The notes under the pieces are model-generated. The model did not search any database and was not told the DNA's origin. It was given only the letters and a program-made list of their open reading frames with translations. A program made the translations under genes and the position numbers. From positions 682,001 through 746,000 of the forward strand of contig NW_026515542.1 of assembly GCF_014898815.1 (NCBI RefSeq): DNA of 64,000 nucleotides. The letters are read 5' to 3'. The DNA comes from Panonychus citri (Eukaryota > Arthropoda > Arachnida > Trombidiformes > Tetranychidae). This document shows, piece by piece, positions 1-14,099 of the stretch (its first letter is position 1; the number at the start of each line of letters is the position of its first letter).

Positions 1-802
1 GACCATACCCAATCATAGTTTTCATTTGAGCAAACCATTGCATTCTCGAACAATCCGATAAAGCTCGATGCCTCTTGAGATATTCGCCCAATTTAGCTCC
101 AAATAAAATTGCTCTCCTTTCATTTTGACTGATTGCAGCTCTCATCTGAATTACAAGATTAGTAGCCTCTTCTCGGGTATCTATTGGTCGATCATCGAAA
201 ACAGGCAACTCATCATTCACAACAACAAGGCTATTTTCCAATGTTTCCAATATTTTTTCGAGTGATCGATCATTTCGGTTATCAGGCTCGTCTTCAGGTT
301 CAGAATCACTCGAAGATGATGAAGATGAGGACGAAGACGAGGACGAAGGTGAGGACGAAGAGAGGCTGGGTAAAAAGACTGATTCGCTATCACTTTCACT
401 CGATGATTCTTCCGATCGCATCTCATCATCAACAATCAAAGGTTGTTCAACTAAAGGGTCAGCAACGGGTTCAACGGGTTCAATGGGTTGGATGTCTGGA
501 ATAACTGGGTCATCAGACGAGCTTACCTCATTTTGTGGGTCTTGGTGATTTCTTGGTTGGTAATCCATAGCATGATCAATATCACCATTCACAATCACAG
601 GTGCAGCTTCATTATCGATGATTGGTTGGTTGAATAATTGTCTCTCTATTCCTGAATTGGTCCTGAAGCCATTAACATAATGTCCGATATTATTGATTAT
701 ATATTGGCGAATGTTTTCACGGTATTGATTGGGTAGTCGTTGCAACAAATTTATAAAAAAGAAAGTAAACACAAAAGAATCGATTGGGTCAATGTTGATC
801 AT
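1..802 (-). CDS. Unknown Ser-rich/acidic protein, partial (open at the window's left edge)
   Basis: I do not recognise this gene. Reading minus from the ATG at 802-800 gives 267 codons without a stop, running off the left edge. An in-frame TGA lies upstream at 835-833, which supports this start. The N-terminus (MINIDPIDSF) is hydrophobic and aromatic. It is followed by an Asp/Pro/Glu-rich segment with repeated IEPVEPV wording, then a long serine tract (about 20 residues, mostly TCN codons) and an acidic stretch. The last roughly 70 residues look helical and more conserved in type (QNERRAILFGAKLGEYL), vaguely like helical DNA-binding or phage-type DUF3102 regions, but this is only an impression. 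The plus-strand ORF at 184-504 is its antisense shadow. It may be a host gene in the neuroligin intron or an accessory gene of a mobile element; the sequence does not decide. Confidence 0.55.
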   Translation of the reverse strand, partial: MINIDPIDSFVFTFFFINLLQRLPNQYRENIRQYIINNIGHYVNGFRTNSGIERQLFNQPIIDNEAAPVIVNGDIDHAMDYQPRNHQDPQNEVSSSDDPVIPDIQPIEPVEPVADPLVEQPLIVDDEMRSEESSSESDSESVFLPSLSSSSPSSSSSSSSSSSSSDSEPEDEPDNRNDRSLEKILETLENSLVVVNDELPVFDDRPIDTREEATNLVIQMRAAISQNERRAILFGAKLGEYLKRHRALSDCSRMQWFAQMKTMIGYG

Positions 803-1289
803 GATGATGATGAGATTAATGATAATTACTGATCAATAAATCACTATTGGGAGAAAGATAACGGTAAATGTTGTAGAACGGTGTAAAATTTTCAAACTAT
901 TAAGCTCCATGTCCGAATTTGGATGCGCAGAAGATCGCCAGCATGTCACTTTTACTATTTGCTATTGCTAGGTATTGGTTAACGTTAAAAATCAATAAAT
1001 TTTTTTTACAGTTATTTGACATTGTCTCTGTAAAAAAATTACATTGAAAAGGCATTTTTTAAAAGTGCATAACTTTTGTATTTTAGGTTTTCTATGGTCA
1101 TGCTATACAGCAAACAATCAGAAATTTTACGAGGATTCCGAAAATATCGGACTTATTTTTCTAGGACCTATGGTTTCGAAAATACGAGGGTATACGTTTT
1201 TTCCATTGTTAAGAGTAGCCAACACCCTTTCGATATATCGATATATCGATATATAGCTTATTGCTAAAAAATGTGTTTTGAGAGAAATC
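803..1289. other. Gene-free flank with a (CGATATAT) microsatellite
   Basis: This stretch is upstream of the minus-strand gene and abuts the mariner element. It holds a short (CGATATAT)n array of about three units near 1229-1254. I see no supported gene; the plus ORFs at 1044-1267 are short and lack any family signature. Confidence 0.5.
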
Positions 1290-2805
1290 CACCGTGATCA
1301 GTAATGACGTGCACACGTTTAATTGCTAATAACTTTTTAATCAAAATTCATATCAATATACTGATTACACCAAAATAAAGTTCATTTCATTACAAATCAA
1401 ATGAGAATATGTTCGAAATGATCACCTTCCGTCTGCATAACAGCTCGAAGGCGTTTCGCGAAGTTACCAATTACGGATTCTAAAGTCGAAGTCTCAATTG
1501 TCTCTATCGACTCCTTCACCGCGGAAACCAATTCTGGTATCGAATTTGGGTTTCGATGATATACTTGGTCCTTAAGGTAACCCCAGAGAAAAAAATCGCA
1601 CGGATTCAGGTCAGGGCTATAGGGTGGCCAGTCGATTCCGCTAGGATAGTGCTTATTAAAGTGCAAACACGACCGCCGAAAGCTGAATTTATGTTTTCAA
1701 ATGATCACGAGTTCGATGAGGTGTTGCTCCATCTTGCATGAAAGTAAAATCCGTAATCATATCCTTGTCATCCGCAAATGGTAAAAACTTAGTTTTCAAC
1801 AATTTGTTATACTCATCGGATGTTACCGTTTTGTCAAAAAAAAGGCTTCAGTTGTGCAATCTGAGTTGATTCCCATCCAAACACTTACCTTCTTTGGATG
1901 AAGATGCTTTTCAATGACGAAATGAGGATTCTCTGTCCCCCAGATTTGATAATTCTGTTTGTTAACGAATCCATGTAACCAGAAGTGACACTCATCAGTG
2001 AACCAAATTTTGTTGATATCAAGTTTAGAATCATCAATCAAAGTCAGAACTTTCGTAGCGAACTCAACGCGTTTCGATTTAGACTCACCTGTCAATGGTT
2101 GATGAACTTGAATCTTGTACGGTTTCAATGAAAGTTCCTTGGTGACGATCCAGTGTAAACTCGAATAAGGAATCTCCAATTGAGCTGATGCTTTTCTGAG
2201 TGAGGTCTGAGGATTAGCCTCCATGAATTCACGCACCTTTTCAATGTTTTCTTCGGTAGTTACAGTTGATGGATGACCAACATTACCTTGAAGATGAGGC
2301 AAAACTGAACCAGTTGATGAAAAATTATCGTAAGCACGTTTAACTGTATGTTTACTCGGTTTTTCTGTCGAATTAAACTGCGAACAATAACGTCGTTGAA
2401 CTTCAGCCAAATTCTTAGTTTCATGATAACACAAAACAAAAAAAACTTTTTCTTGAGTTGAATATCGTTGATCGGCCATATAGATGAATTAGAATTACTC
2501 AAAGATGAAACTTCAAATGATAACTTTTAGTATTTCATTTTATTCTTATATACATACTCTAAAAGACGCGCAACCTTGATTTTCAAAACTTGCTTCATAT
2601 GAGATAAAATCTTGGATGAAAAGGAAAATTACCAAATTTTACCTGTAAAGATTTTCCGTCCAAGATAAGAAAAATTTGACCTAAAAGAAGCTATCATTTT
2701 TTGTCTTAAAGATTGATCTTAGATAATAAGAAGTGAAAGCAAAAGCAAAAACCCAAAAAAAGTTATTAGCAATTAAACGTGTGCACGTCATTACTGATCA
2801 CGGTG
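1290..2805 (-). mobile_element. Tc1/mariner-superfamily DNA transposon with perfect 49 bp TIRs
   Basis: The left arm 1290-1338 begins CACCGTGATC, and the right arm 2757-2805 is its exact reverse complement over 49 bp. The interior encodes one minus-strand transposase. On the right the element is followed by TA; on the left the dinucleotide is TC, so the expected TA target duplication is visible on one side only. Total length is 1516 bp, normal for an autonomous mariner-type element. Identical arms suggest recent transposition, or cross-mobilisation despite the broken transposase. Confidence 0.9.
1397..2479 (-). pseudogene. Tc1/mariner-type transposase with three one-base frameshifts
   Basis: This is a DDE/D transposase that would cut and paste the surrounding element. 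The first segment (2479-1823, 218 codons from an ATG) has an N-terminal helix-turn-helix region of the DUF4817 type, then a VGHPSTVT linker and the first catalytic Asp in WFTDECHFWLHG. The second Asp (FMQDGATPH) and the third (SPDLNPCDFFLWG) lie in later frames. Reading frame is lost at three A/T runs: the eight-base run at 1836-1843, the four-base run at 1694-1697 and the three-base run at 1665-1667. At each one an extra base would rejoin family-like protein. No other disabling change was seen. It is either a young pseudogene or an intact gene hidden by homopolymer errors. Confidence 0.85.
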
Positions 2806-3580
2806 TAGTTTCTAATAGCTAAAATGAACTTTGATTGATTTTTTTAGACAAACTATTAGTCTCAGAGCAATGAAATTAATTTTATCGTAATCAGCGTATC
2901 AACATTGACCAGAAAAAAAAATTTCAGAAAAAAATTATATTAAAAATTTTACAAATCTTTACAGGTAAAATTTGTATCCAAATACTTAAAGGTAATTTTC
3001 GTGGAAGTGGAAAGGTCAAATTTGAATTTTTGAAACTAATTAGAGAAACTGTTAATAGAGAAAGAAAAAATACTCAACTAAAGTGAGAAATTAAAAAAAG
3101 AAAATTGATTAACAATTAACAATTTAAGTTTGATTGAAACAAAGAAACGTGTAGCTTTAAGAAAAACATTGAATATGAATGATACATGCGCAAATCGGTA
3201 TTGGACATTTTTTGCTTTAGCAAAATAATCTTACTCTTGTCTATTTTCAATCTATCATAATAATCTCATACAATTGATATTGATATAAATTCAATGAGTT
3301 AGACGGATAAAATTTGGATATAAATTTTCCATTTACAATTAACATTCGTACAATTAGAATTGTAAATGGACTCCATTGAAAAAGCAAGAAAAATTATTCA
3401 CGTTGTAATGGTAAATGTCATTGAAAAATTATTAATATTTGCAAATAAATCATTTAAATTCATGATTCACTTCAAATGGGACAGAAAATTTCACATGAGA
3501 AATACAGGTTTAAGTTCATTGAAGAAACGTTTCAATTGGAACCTTAAAGTAAAAGCATCGAAAGTGAAACGAATTTTTTC

Positions 3581-3582
<2 letters not shown>

Positions 3583-3640
<58 letters not shown>
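3583..3640. repeat. (CT)n microsatellite
   Basis: An uninterrupted CT dinucleotide run of about 58 bases. It generates the Ser-Leu tract of a spurious plus-strand ORF at 3366-3662. Confidence 0.97.
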
Positions 3641-3643
<3 letters not shown>

Positions 3644-6600
3644 GCTAACCTCAAGGAAATGATGGAAATTAAAATGATTGGCTCATAATCATGAACCAGA
3701 ATCATAAAAACCAGATAAAGATAATGTTACATGCAAAACAATTCTGTCAGTTGAGATAACTTAAGATACTCTCATTATCAATAATGATTATCATTTAGTT
3801 TAAAGGTAGATATTGAATAAAGTTAATGTAATAATTTTCATGATACTCAACCTCCAGAAGGAGTAAAAAGATACTTATGGATACTATCATTACATGGGAA
3901 TAGAGCATTAAGAACATGATTCATTTGGGATTAACAATTTAGCATCATCATCATCATCATCATCTTGACTCTTATATTAAAAAAATGCATGATAACAAAA
4001 AAATTGATCACACAAATTTCATGATAACTTTTCATGCATAAAGTTACAGCAATAAGATACAAATGAACTGTTTGAGTTACGATAAGATGAAAAAAACTTA
4101 AGGATCAAAAGTATCATCGTATTTGTCTTCCTCATCATCATCACTGAACTCAATGTGATAACTGTTACGTTTTAATAGCATCATTAAAAAACAACAACAT
4201 GAGGATGCGGATGAAGATGAAAAGTAATAGATTAACAGTTAAAAGCAAAAAAGTTGAATCTTTGTTATAATAATTTTTTTTTCTTCCTCTTGTAAACTTT
4301 TTCCTCTTCCTCCTCCCAGTTACACCCATTTTCATCGCCTTGTTATATAATCATCATCATCATCTTTACTTATCATCTCCCTGTCTCTTTCTATTCTCAT
4401 TTCTATCAATAATATTACTGTTATTATTATGAAAATAATGTGATTCTGTACATAAACCGAAAGCTCAGTAAACTTTTATCGGAATTTTCATCCTTCCTCA
4501 GTTTTCCTTTTGTTTCCTTTTCATTTACAATTGTTTTTTTTCTTGTTTGACTGTTAAGTTTTCCTTATTATTATTGTTATTTAGTCTTGATAATAATCGT
4601 CATCTGCATCATCTTACTATTCACATTACAAAATCTCCCTCATCCTCATCATTCTGAACAAAAGAAATGAAAATACAATTCAATGTTTTGTCTATGAATA
4701 TGTTTATCTCTATTTAACATAAGAATTTAAATAGTTACTTTAATTTGTTTTTTCTTTCTCTCTGTTTTTATCATTTTAAATTGAGATCGTTAAAGTTACA
4801 CCAACAAAGATATTCATGATTCTTGGATCATGAGAATTTCATTTGAGTTGAATTTTAATGTGCTAATACTCATGTTTATCTGCTAGTTTGGTGACACTAT
4901 TTGGGTGTGAAGGTGAAGGTAGGAAAAAATTTTCTTTCCAAGTATTGATTACATGTAACAGGTAATATGATTTAGAATTTTCATCAATGAAAAAGGTGGC
5001 ATACAAGTTACATCATTATCATGAGATTATCATGGTGACTGTTATAATGATGATGAAAAGGTGTTCAAAGTGGGAGAGAATCATGATGAACATGAAGAGG
5101 AGGAGGAGAGAAGACAGAAAAAAACTCATTTATCCATTTTATTTACTCAGAGTCAACATGGGAAACAAAGGGAATGAGCATGAGAGGAGGAAAAGATTAA
5201 GATAAAGATGAAGATGAAGATGGAGATGATGAGGATGATGATAAAGGAGAAAAGTGCTTACAGCTCATATCCCAAAGGTATCATGTTTCATTCCAATCAT
5301 TTGAACTTTTATTTGCTTATCAGAGTAACTCTTTCTCTCTTCAGCTTTTTTCATCATCTTCCATGACATTTAAGTGACATTCAGTACGAAGTTCATGTAT
5401 ATAACATGTAGTAGAAAAATAAAACAATGGATAACATGTTAACTGAAGATTGAATGAAAATCAGAATGAACTTTTTCCCGCCTATTTCTTGGTAATAAGT
5501 TGATAAAATTAACCCAACGACAAAGTTCAGTTGATAGACCTGAACTTTTTTTCTCTCTCATCAATACATATTATGAATGATTCTGAGATTTAATTTAAAA
5601 GTTTGATTTTCGTTTTCTTCCCTACTATTAATATAATTTTAACAATATCAATCATCATGAAAATCACTTTATTACCATGATGATGATTGAAATAAACCTT
5701 ATACCCATTAACGAGCACTATTAATTCAATGATTATAAGAGTGAAAATAAAGTAACTAGTATTTGATATAAGGTTTCAATTTAATTGAACTTTTCAAAGG
5801 TTTCCCTTAACTACTCATTGAATCATTTTCTCAATAGTGATTGTTATTATTATTATTACTACATGATTAACCATTTATATTACATCTTCATCGGAAATTT
5901 TATCACCAAAAATAACTCTTACACCTTCAATCAAGGAAATAATTGAAAACAAAATTGGAACCGACAAAAAGTCACATTAGATTTTATTTTGATTTTCATA
6001 AGTTTCGTTATAACTATTATCGTTCACCAATTTTCAATCACTGACCATCATGTTGAACTCCCGTTAATTTAATGTCAACAATTAATTTGCTCTTGAGATA
6101 TTATAAGTTATCGAATATGTTGTTGTTCTGTTTTTTATTCTCTGGAAATTCTGAGCATTATAGTCACTCTATTGTTGTATGAAGAGTTTGAATGATGTTT
6201 TAGTTACCACTTCATGATCATTGGTGATTATCATCATGCTGCTTGGTGCCAGTTATTAGTTATTAATATTTTTTACATGGATGAAGAAAGTTTTCTGTAC
6301 CATGAACTCTAAATGAATTCAGAGTAATTCATAGAGAGAAAAAGAGAAAGAGACTAAATGTTTTCTTGTCTAATCTTACAAGATAGAAATTTTCATCCAT
6401 CAAATATCATGTTGGATATAAAATCGTATCATGAATGAAAGAAGAAAAAAGTTGATTGAGTTTTCATTGTCATTAACTTACTTCTCTATGGCTATTGAAT
6501 CAATGGAATGAAAAAAGTGATAATATTTAGAGAGCTAATGATGAAAATATTATCATCATGATAACATTATTAAGCTTCATTTAATCAGTTGATCGTAATC

Positions 6601-6770
6601 GATTGGTGATTAGTCTTATTTTTGGAACAAAGTTCATGATGATTGAATTTACAACATTTTCTATTTCTATTGCTCAAAATTCTGGGATAACAAAACTTTT
6701 TCAACCATAATTAACACGGAGATTTTTCCACTCAGATTATATTCAATGTCTTACGTAAATATTACAATGT

Positions 6771-6772
<2 letters not shown>

Positions 6773-6816
<44 letters not shown>
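6773..6816. repeat. (CT)n microsatellite
   Basis: An uninterrupted CT dinucleotide run of about 44 bases in gene-free sequence. Confidence 0.97.
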
Positions 6817-6819
<3 letters not shown>

Positions 6820-9800
6820 GACCATTGGTCATTTGTCTGATTATCTTTTGATTACTTTGTCCTTTGCCTTTCTGCATAAAGTGAGACGATTTTCTTATTT
6901 TGACCAGTAGTTCTGTACTCATTTGTATTAAGAATTTCTCTTTCTAGTATTTACTTATCTCTTTTATCATCTTTATCATCGGTTTGGCTTAAAGATAACC
7001 CTAAACATTTAATTGGTCGAGTTGTATAGCTACAGAAGTTTATTCCCAAATTCCCATGAAAACATGCAAGAAATTCATGATAAACTTGCAGAATTTTCAT
7101 CGTTGAACATTCGTCACTCCCAGTGATCAAAATTGGTCAAATTCCATGTTTATCTGAATACATCAAGAATAAACTTCCAATGGATTCACATGTTCCATGA
7201 TAATCAGAAACGAACGAAAATAAAAGGTGAATATATTTTTTGCCATTTTATTTCTCTTCATCTCTACTTTATCTTTCTTCTTATAATCTTTTACTCTTAC
7301 TTTTCCTATTCGATCATCATCCTAATAACAAGCAAACAAAATAGATGGAAAGATAAACATGATAAAAGGAAAAATATTCCGATCAACATTCAGTGGATTC
7401 CAGAATCTATCTAACTCTTACCATCATGTTCAGGATTATTCATTGATGATTATTCAAAAGCTTTTCAATCATCCTTTACACGTAAATATAATTGATCCAA
7501 TTCCAAGATACAAACTAAGATGGATTCTACTTATGATTCTGGAGGATTCATGAGAATCATCATCATCTTGAACTTGAGTCAAACACACATCAGACTTCAA
7601 CACTAACACCTAATGAAGATGCTGTGTATCCATTGGAATCGTTTATTCAGATTTATTTGACCAATAAGTATTAGGCTGAATATGGTAAAAGGTTATCTCA
7701 TCACAATCCATTTCTTTCTGTATATTTTTCTGAACATGAAAACTCATGACCATGAACTTTGTATTGAGACAATAGAAAAATTTCCCCCCAAGCAATAAAA
7801 TCTCAACAAAATGGTTACTCTTTATTATTATTGCTACTAAAAAATAAGGGCATGATGATATGGAAAATGATGATGACGATAATAAAAAGTATTAATATCT
7901 CTCTTTATTTCATGGAAAAGTTCATGACAAAATCTTTCAAGGTTCTGATGGAACTTTTTTTATTCTCTTTTTCTCACCTTATCTCTATCAATTCTCTTGA
8001 TTCCTTCAACATTATGGATTCGATGAGCCTCAGCTTTGAGCATTCAATTTATGAAGCCAAGATTTTAAGGTCGTTTTCAGAATAAACAAAAGTTCAAAAA
8101 AATCAGCTGAACTTCCCGAGAAATAAGAAGGAAAATAATTTCGCCCTGATAACCTGATATATACCCGATATTCACGAAGAAAACTAATTCATAGCAAATA
8201 TCATCGTGTTCTAAGTATTACAATTGTCTAAATTTCTGAATCTGAATATCAATTTGAAGTATTCCCTTGATACTCATGGAAAAAAATTCTAAAAGAAATT
8301 TCAATTGAACGATAACAATGAATACAAGAGAAAAAAATGATTTGAAAAAAACAGTTTCTCTCACAACTTGTCTTTGACCAGAACAAAAAAATGGACATTC
8401 ACATGAATATTAAACGTTGGATCAATTCCCTGGATAGTTTATATTCATATTTGCGAGAAAAAAAGCTCCATGAAATTAGGAAGAAAAAAATTCTAAGCTA
8501 AACTGAACTTGAAGAAAAAAATTTTCTCCTCTTCTATTAATATGAACAATAAAAAGGTTGCGAAAAAAAGTTCCAACAGATTAATTGAACTCAAAGTGAA
8601 TCTGATTTCTATCACAATTGCTCATGATTCTCATCATCATGGTAAATAATGGGAAAGAGGTGAATGAGGTGAAAGTCAATATTAATGTATTCAGAAAAGT
8701 TCTGAGTAATCAGGATAAAGTTGTTAAGTAACATTCACCATGGAAAAGGTGACAATGATGATGAAAATAAATCAATCATCATTTGCATAACCTTAGAGCA
8801 GTTTTTTTGCTGCTGTTCCCAATTGTTGTTAACCTAATACTGTAAATTGCGCTCTAACCATAAAATGTTGATTAACTAATCAACAAATTAACTAACTACA
8901 TAAACATACAGAGTCTAGTTACTCTGCTGATGATAAGTAAATAACTCAATTTCATTCAGTTTCATGAGCTTTTTTTCAACTGAATCAATCTGAAAAAAAC
9001 CCCATGAGACTTGCAAAGGTTAATGTTTATTGTCAAGGGTAAAAAAAGACACATGGACCAGTAAATGATAATTACAATTGATGGTAAATAATTAGTGGAA
9101 ATTGTTACATGTTAAGAGAAACAATCTTAATTGTGATGGTTAAAATTGATCGGTAATTAAGTTTTATATTAGAGTTAATTGTTACAGTTTCCATGACACG
9201 ATAATCAAGATGTGTATACTTAATGATATTAACCTTAATCATTATGGTAACAATTAACTTATTACCATCTAAACTGTCATCTAATTTTGCCTCTTTCTTA
9301 TCAATGTTGATAAGTTTTAATTGCTAATCAAGATAAGATTGGTTGACAATTTGATTTGATTTGATTTTTAATTTAACTTTTTTTCCCTTTGCTTTTATTT
9401 TCAAATCATAACAATCAAGTTTAAATGATTAGTTTAATTTTGATTAGTCAGTTTAATTCACTTCTTCAAAAGGGATTGAAGTTTTTTTTATAACAATTAA
9501 CAATCAAATTATAATTAAACTTGTCTGTCAGTTCTGGTTGAAAGTTTAATTGTGTTCAAATGACAATTAAAGTACAATTAAACTTGAAGTTTAATTGATG
9601 ATTTACATTGGTTGGTAAGGGATGAAAATAATTTAGTGATGAAAGATTTACGAAATGTTGACAATTAGATATGACAATCTTTCAATGATTAGTTAAACAG
9701 TATATTGATTGTTTTGTTCAATAAAATGTTTAATTATCAAGATAATAATGATCAAGGTGACGAAATGATTAACTTTAATTGTAAGACAATTGATATTGAA

Positions 9801-12800
9801 TAGATGACAGAAATTCAGAGCTGAGTTAATACTGAATGACATGAAACTTTTATGAACGATAATACTATTATCTAACCAGAATGATGAAGCTTAAATATTA
9901 AAGATTCAATGAGAATGAAGTTGCTTCAGTATTGATCATCATTATGGAATTGTTCATCTTTTCAATGTTATCATTACTATCTCCATGCCCTTAGGGTTTG
10001 CATTATCATTGATGATGATTATTGATGATACTAACCTTTTTTTTGTTATGTTCCTTGACCAATTACATGAGAGTTATTGACCAGTTGAAGGAAAATTTTT
10101 CTTTCCAATCACATTTATCTTATCCAAATCATCAGAATTTTATTCCTCAAATGAAAACAGTCTCATTTTCATGCACCAAAAGATATTGGATTAGGATATT
10201 AATGGATCAACATTGCATTTGAAATTCTTAGTGAATTCTGGTTGAATATCATGATAACCTGTGATTCATCTCAATATGTGTCAACATCATGTCTCCCTCT
10301 CTATCTATTACCATGTAATGGTATTCATCGGATTCTCTGAATATATCGTGTATTCATTTCAAAGTTTTATTCTGAAGGAAAATTCTGATTCTTTCTGTTG
10401 TTTTTTTTTCTTCTTGCTGTTTCTTTTTCCTTCATGCATGAGATCCTAATACACAGCTCAAGTTCATGATAATCTGAATAGTCATAATGGAAACAATGAA
10501 CATCTTTGCATTTGCTTCATGAATATTATTCTGAATAGTATGATGATTATGATGATGATAACAAAAGAGTGGAAATTCATTCCAGGAATCACTTCATCAT
10601 TTATGTAACATTAAAAGAGAGAAGGAAAAAATTATTCCAATGAAATTTTTGTCACTTACTCGTCATGATGTTATTTTTATCACCTCAACGATGCATATCT
10701 ATCATGTAGGTGTTTTCTCATGACAATGAATCACATTTATTATCTGAATACAATCAGACGGAAACCTCATGTAAGATATTTGGAGAGATTCTGTTTGACT
10801 CTAACCTCGAAAGTTTATCATGTGTGTTATCAAATTCTCAACTTTCATGAATGGTTTTCAATTTTATGTTAAAGAATTTCATTCATCATTGAATTTCAAC
10901 TTGATTGAATTCCAATAGATTCTCATTACATCCTGACATTTCCATGAATTCTGAATGATTCTGATAATTCATTTTGACAACATTTTCTCTGAACAAGAAA
11001 CTCATGTGGTCAGTTTTACATTTCTTAAGTTTAATGTTTACAAAACTCTCAATGAAACATAATCGTAGCTCCGATAAAATTTGTGATTGAAACAATTTTC
11101 ATGATTTCGATAAACTTTACCATCATGAATGGATTACAATTAAGCTTATAACATGACAATTATCAACGTAGTACTAATCGTTAGTAGTTTAATTGTGTTA
11201 TTAAGTAATTAAATCTTTTCTCGCGGTATTTCAATAATAGTCAATTAATTTCATCGTGGACATGAGATTATCTTAATATTGTTACTAAATAATAGATCAG
11301 CTAATTATCATCATTATCAAATTGATTAAGCTTCAACTTGAAGATAATGAGATGAAAATAATCAACCAACTATTAAATTAACTAAATAATAATGACGTTG
11401 ATTATGAATTATCATTAATGATTAGAAGTGATTATTATATCATGACCTTGGTAATTAATTAAGTAACAATCAGATTATGATTTAAATTTTTTCATCTTCA
11501 TACTTAATCGTTGATATAAGATAATTAGTTATCATCAAGATTTTGCTATCAAGTGAAACTTTTTTTTTGCCAATTTTATTGTCATGCTAATGATTGACTG
11601 ATGAAGAAAGAAAATGATTAACTGATTGATATGATAATTTATGTGTCGATATAATTAAATTAGAGATTAAGGTTGGGAAAAACGTTGCTAAATTGTTACA
11701 ACAATTAAAGGTGAATCAAAAGAGTTGAAAATTAACATTTCATTTGGAAGGGAAAAACGTTGATTGTAGTTGGGTGATTAAATTGATAATATAATTTTCC
11801 ATATGATTTGATTTTTTTTTCCAGCTTTAATCAAATCCAGTTAATCAGCAGTTTTTAAGGCTAATTAAACTCAGATAATTAACTAATTAGCCAAAGTTTC
11901 ATTGGATTAGTTAAACTGTAACTCACAGGATGAGGGTAATGATAATTTGCTGATTTTTCTCATTCCAAATGAATAATATTCTGAAATAAATTCTGATTTT
12001 CCTTAAATTCTGAATCTTCAGGGTAAAACTGTTGTATTTCCAAAGGATTGTAAATAAAAGTATTAATTGTGAATGATGTAACATCAGAGAATTGGTAAGA
12101 CTGGATAGATAAATAAAATTTTCTCAGTGAAAAACAACAAGAAAAGTTCATGAAAAATTCAATGAACTTACTCCATGATTCAGTTTAATCTTCAATATGA
12201 AAAGTTTCAGGTGATACTTACTCGCTACTATTAAAGTAACAATTTCATCAAAATGTAATTATTTAGTTGATCGACTGACCAGTTGATTGTAATCATTGTG
12301 TATTTTTCCTTGTAAATTAGTAGTTGTAAATGTTTAGATACAAATTACTTTTACAGGTCAACAAATTGTGATTAAATTGTTATTCTGATAGCTTAGAAAA
12401 GAGGGAAAACATTCAAGATGATTAACTAAATTGTTGGATAAAATTTTCAATTCATTGTGTTCACCTTAATCACAAATCCTTTTAATTAGCCAAAGTAGTC
12501 AAGAGGAAATTGATTAAGTTGTTAATCATCATAATAAACTTGGGAACATGTTTGATTGTTGTATTATTGTTAATCTCGCCATTGGTGTTGTAAGTTGATT
12601 GTAATTATAAAAATGGTTGACAAACAATTGATTGATCATCAATCAAACTTTAATTTGTTATATCAATTATTGTTTCCTCTTTAATCAATTTTATCATGAT
12701 GATAATATGATGATAATCCAGTTTCAATCTGATTAATCATTTCAACTTTCATTTCGGTGATAAAAATATCAAGCAGCAATATTGATCTATTTATTGGTTT

Positions 12801-13672
12801 GGATTAATTGTCATGTCGATGATTTAATTAAATGTAAATGTATATTTTAGATCTAGATCGAGAATCTAACTATTAATTCATCATTAAACATTTTCACTTA
12901 TTCGTAAGTTAATCAACTGAATTAAACTAATCTTCATTCAAGTGAATTTGTAGAAAGAGAGATTGTGACAAGAAGCTGGAAAAAGAAGAAAAAAAAATAG
13001 CATTAAATTCGTGTTGTAACCAAAGAAATTGAAAGAAAATTTTACTTTTCTTTATCAAATCAATGGAATTAATTAATTGTATGACATTGGAATGACAATT
13101 TAGATTGGAGAATTAAATCAGAAAGGCTTAATCATCATCATTAAATGAGCAAATTTAGCGTAAAGTTAATTACTTTGTCATTTTGGTGTTTAAATCAGTT
13201 TTTCATTTGAGTTTACAGCACAAACGGCAATCAAATTTTTCTTTGTGAATTAATCATCAAATTCAGATTCATGATATGATTCAGTTAATATCGCATGATG
13301 ATAATTGAAGTGATGATCAATTTTTAAAGGGTTAAAGTGACCTTATCATTATAATTCAATGATAAAACTTTTACATCCATGAGTTGAGATTGTGAATCAA
13401 TTGTAAATATGAATATTTTAAATGGTTGAATAATAAATTCATAATATATTCAACATTTCCATCTTCATCTTCATGATTATGATGATAATCATCGTGAAAC
13501 AAGCTTAATATTTTGTAGGATTATTTTTTTCTTCGTTCCCTTATATCAAAAAGAGGAGAAAGAGATTGATTTCAATGAGAGCATCATGGTTAAGATGAAA
13601 GATGATAATGGTTAAAATCTTGATTCTTTTCTAATATTCATTCATCCCTCTCATCCTTATCATCTCATTATC

Positions 13673-13676
<4 letters not shown>

Positions 13677-13711
<35 letters not shown>
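13677..13711. repeat. (GA)n microsatellite
   Basis: An AG dinucleotide run of about 35 bases. Confidence 0.97.
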
Positions 13712-13714
<3 letters not shown>

Positions 13715-14061
13715 AAACCAAATTAAATTAATATCGACCATGAAATGTGATTCAGTTTCCCACTCCCACTTCCACTTCCCCTCCTTAGATGTAATTTCCT
13801 TTAGATTATATTATCATGATAAAGATATCATGAGCAACGAATGAAGGATAAAAGAAAAAAATTCTTAATAATATTTGATTCTTCAAATTTCATGATCCGT
13901 TTGATACAAACATGTTAAAGGTGATGAGTTAAGATAAAAATTACAAGTTGATTAAAAATAAATATTAGATTCTCTCATTCTCAGCGCACTTCAACAATCA
14001 ATTTAATCATGAAACCACCATGAGAATTAGTCCAGTAAAGTTCAAAGATAAACTCAATGTT

Positions 14062-14066
<5 letters not shown>

Positions 14067-14096
<30 letters not shown>
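14067..14096. repeat. (GA)n microsatellite
   Basis: An AG dinucleotide run of about 30 bases, 350 bases from the previous GA run and in the same orientation. Confidence 0.95.

Positions 14097-14099
<3 letters not shown>

Noticed and set aside
184..504. Plus-strand ORF of 106 codons
   Set aside because: It starts at TTG and is the antisense of the longer minus-strand frame that is open to the window edge.
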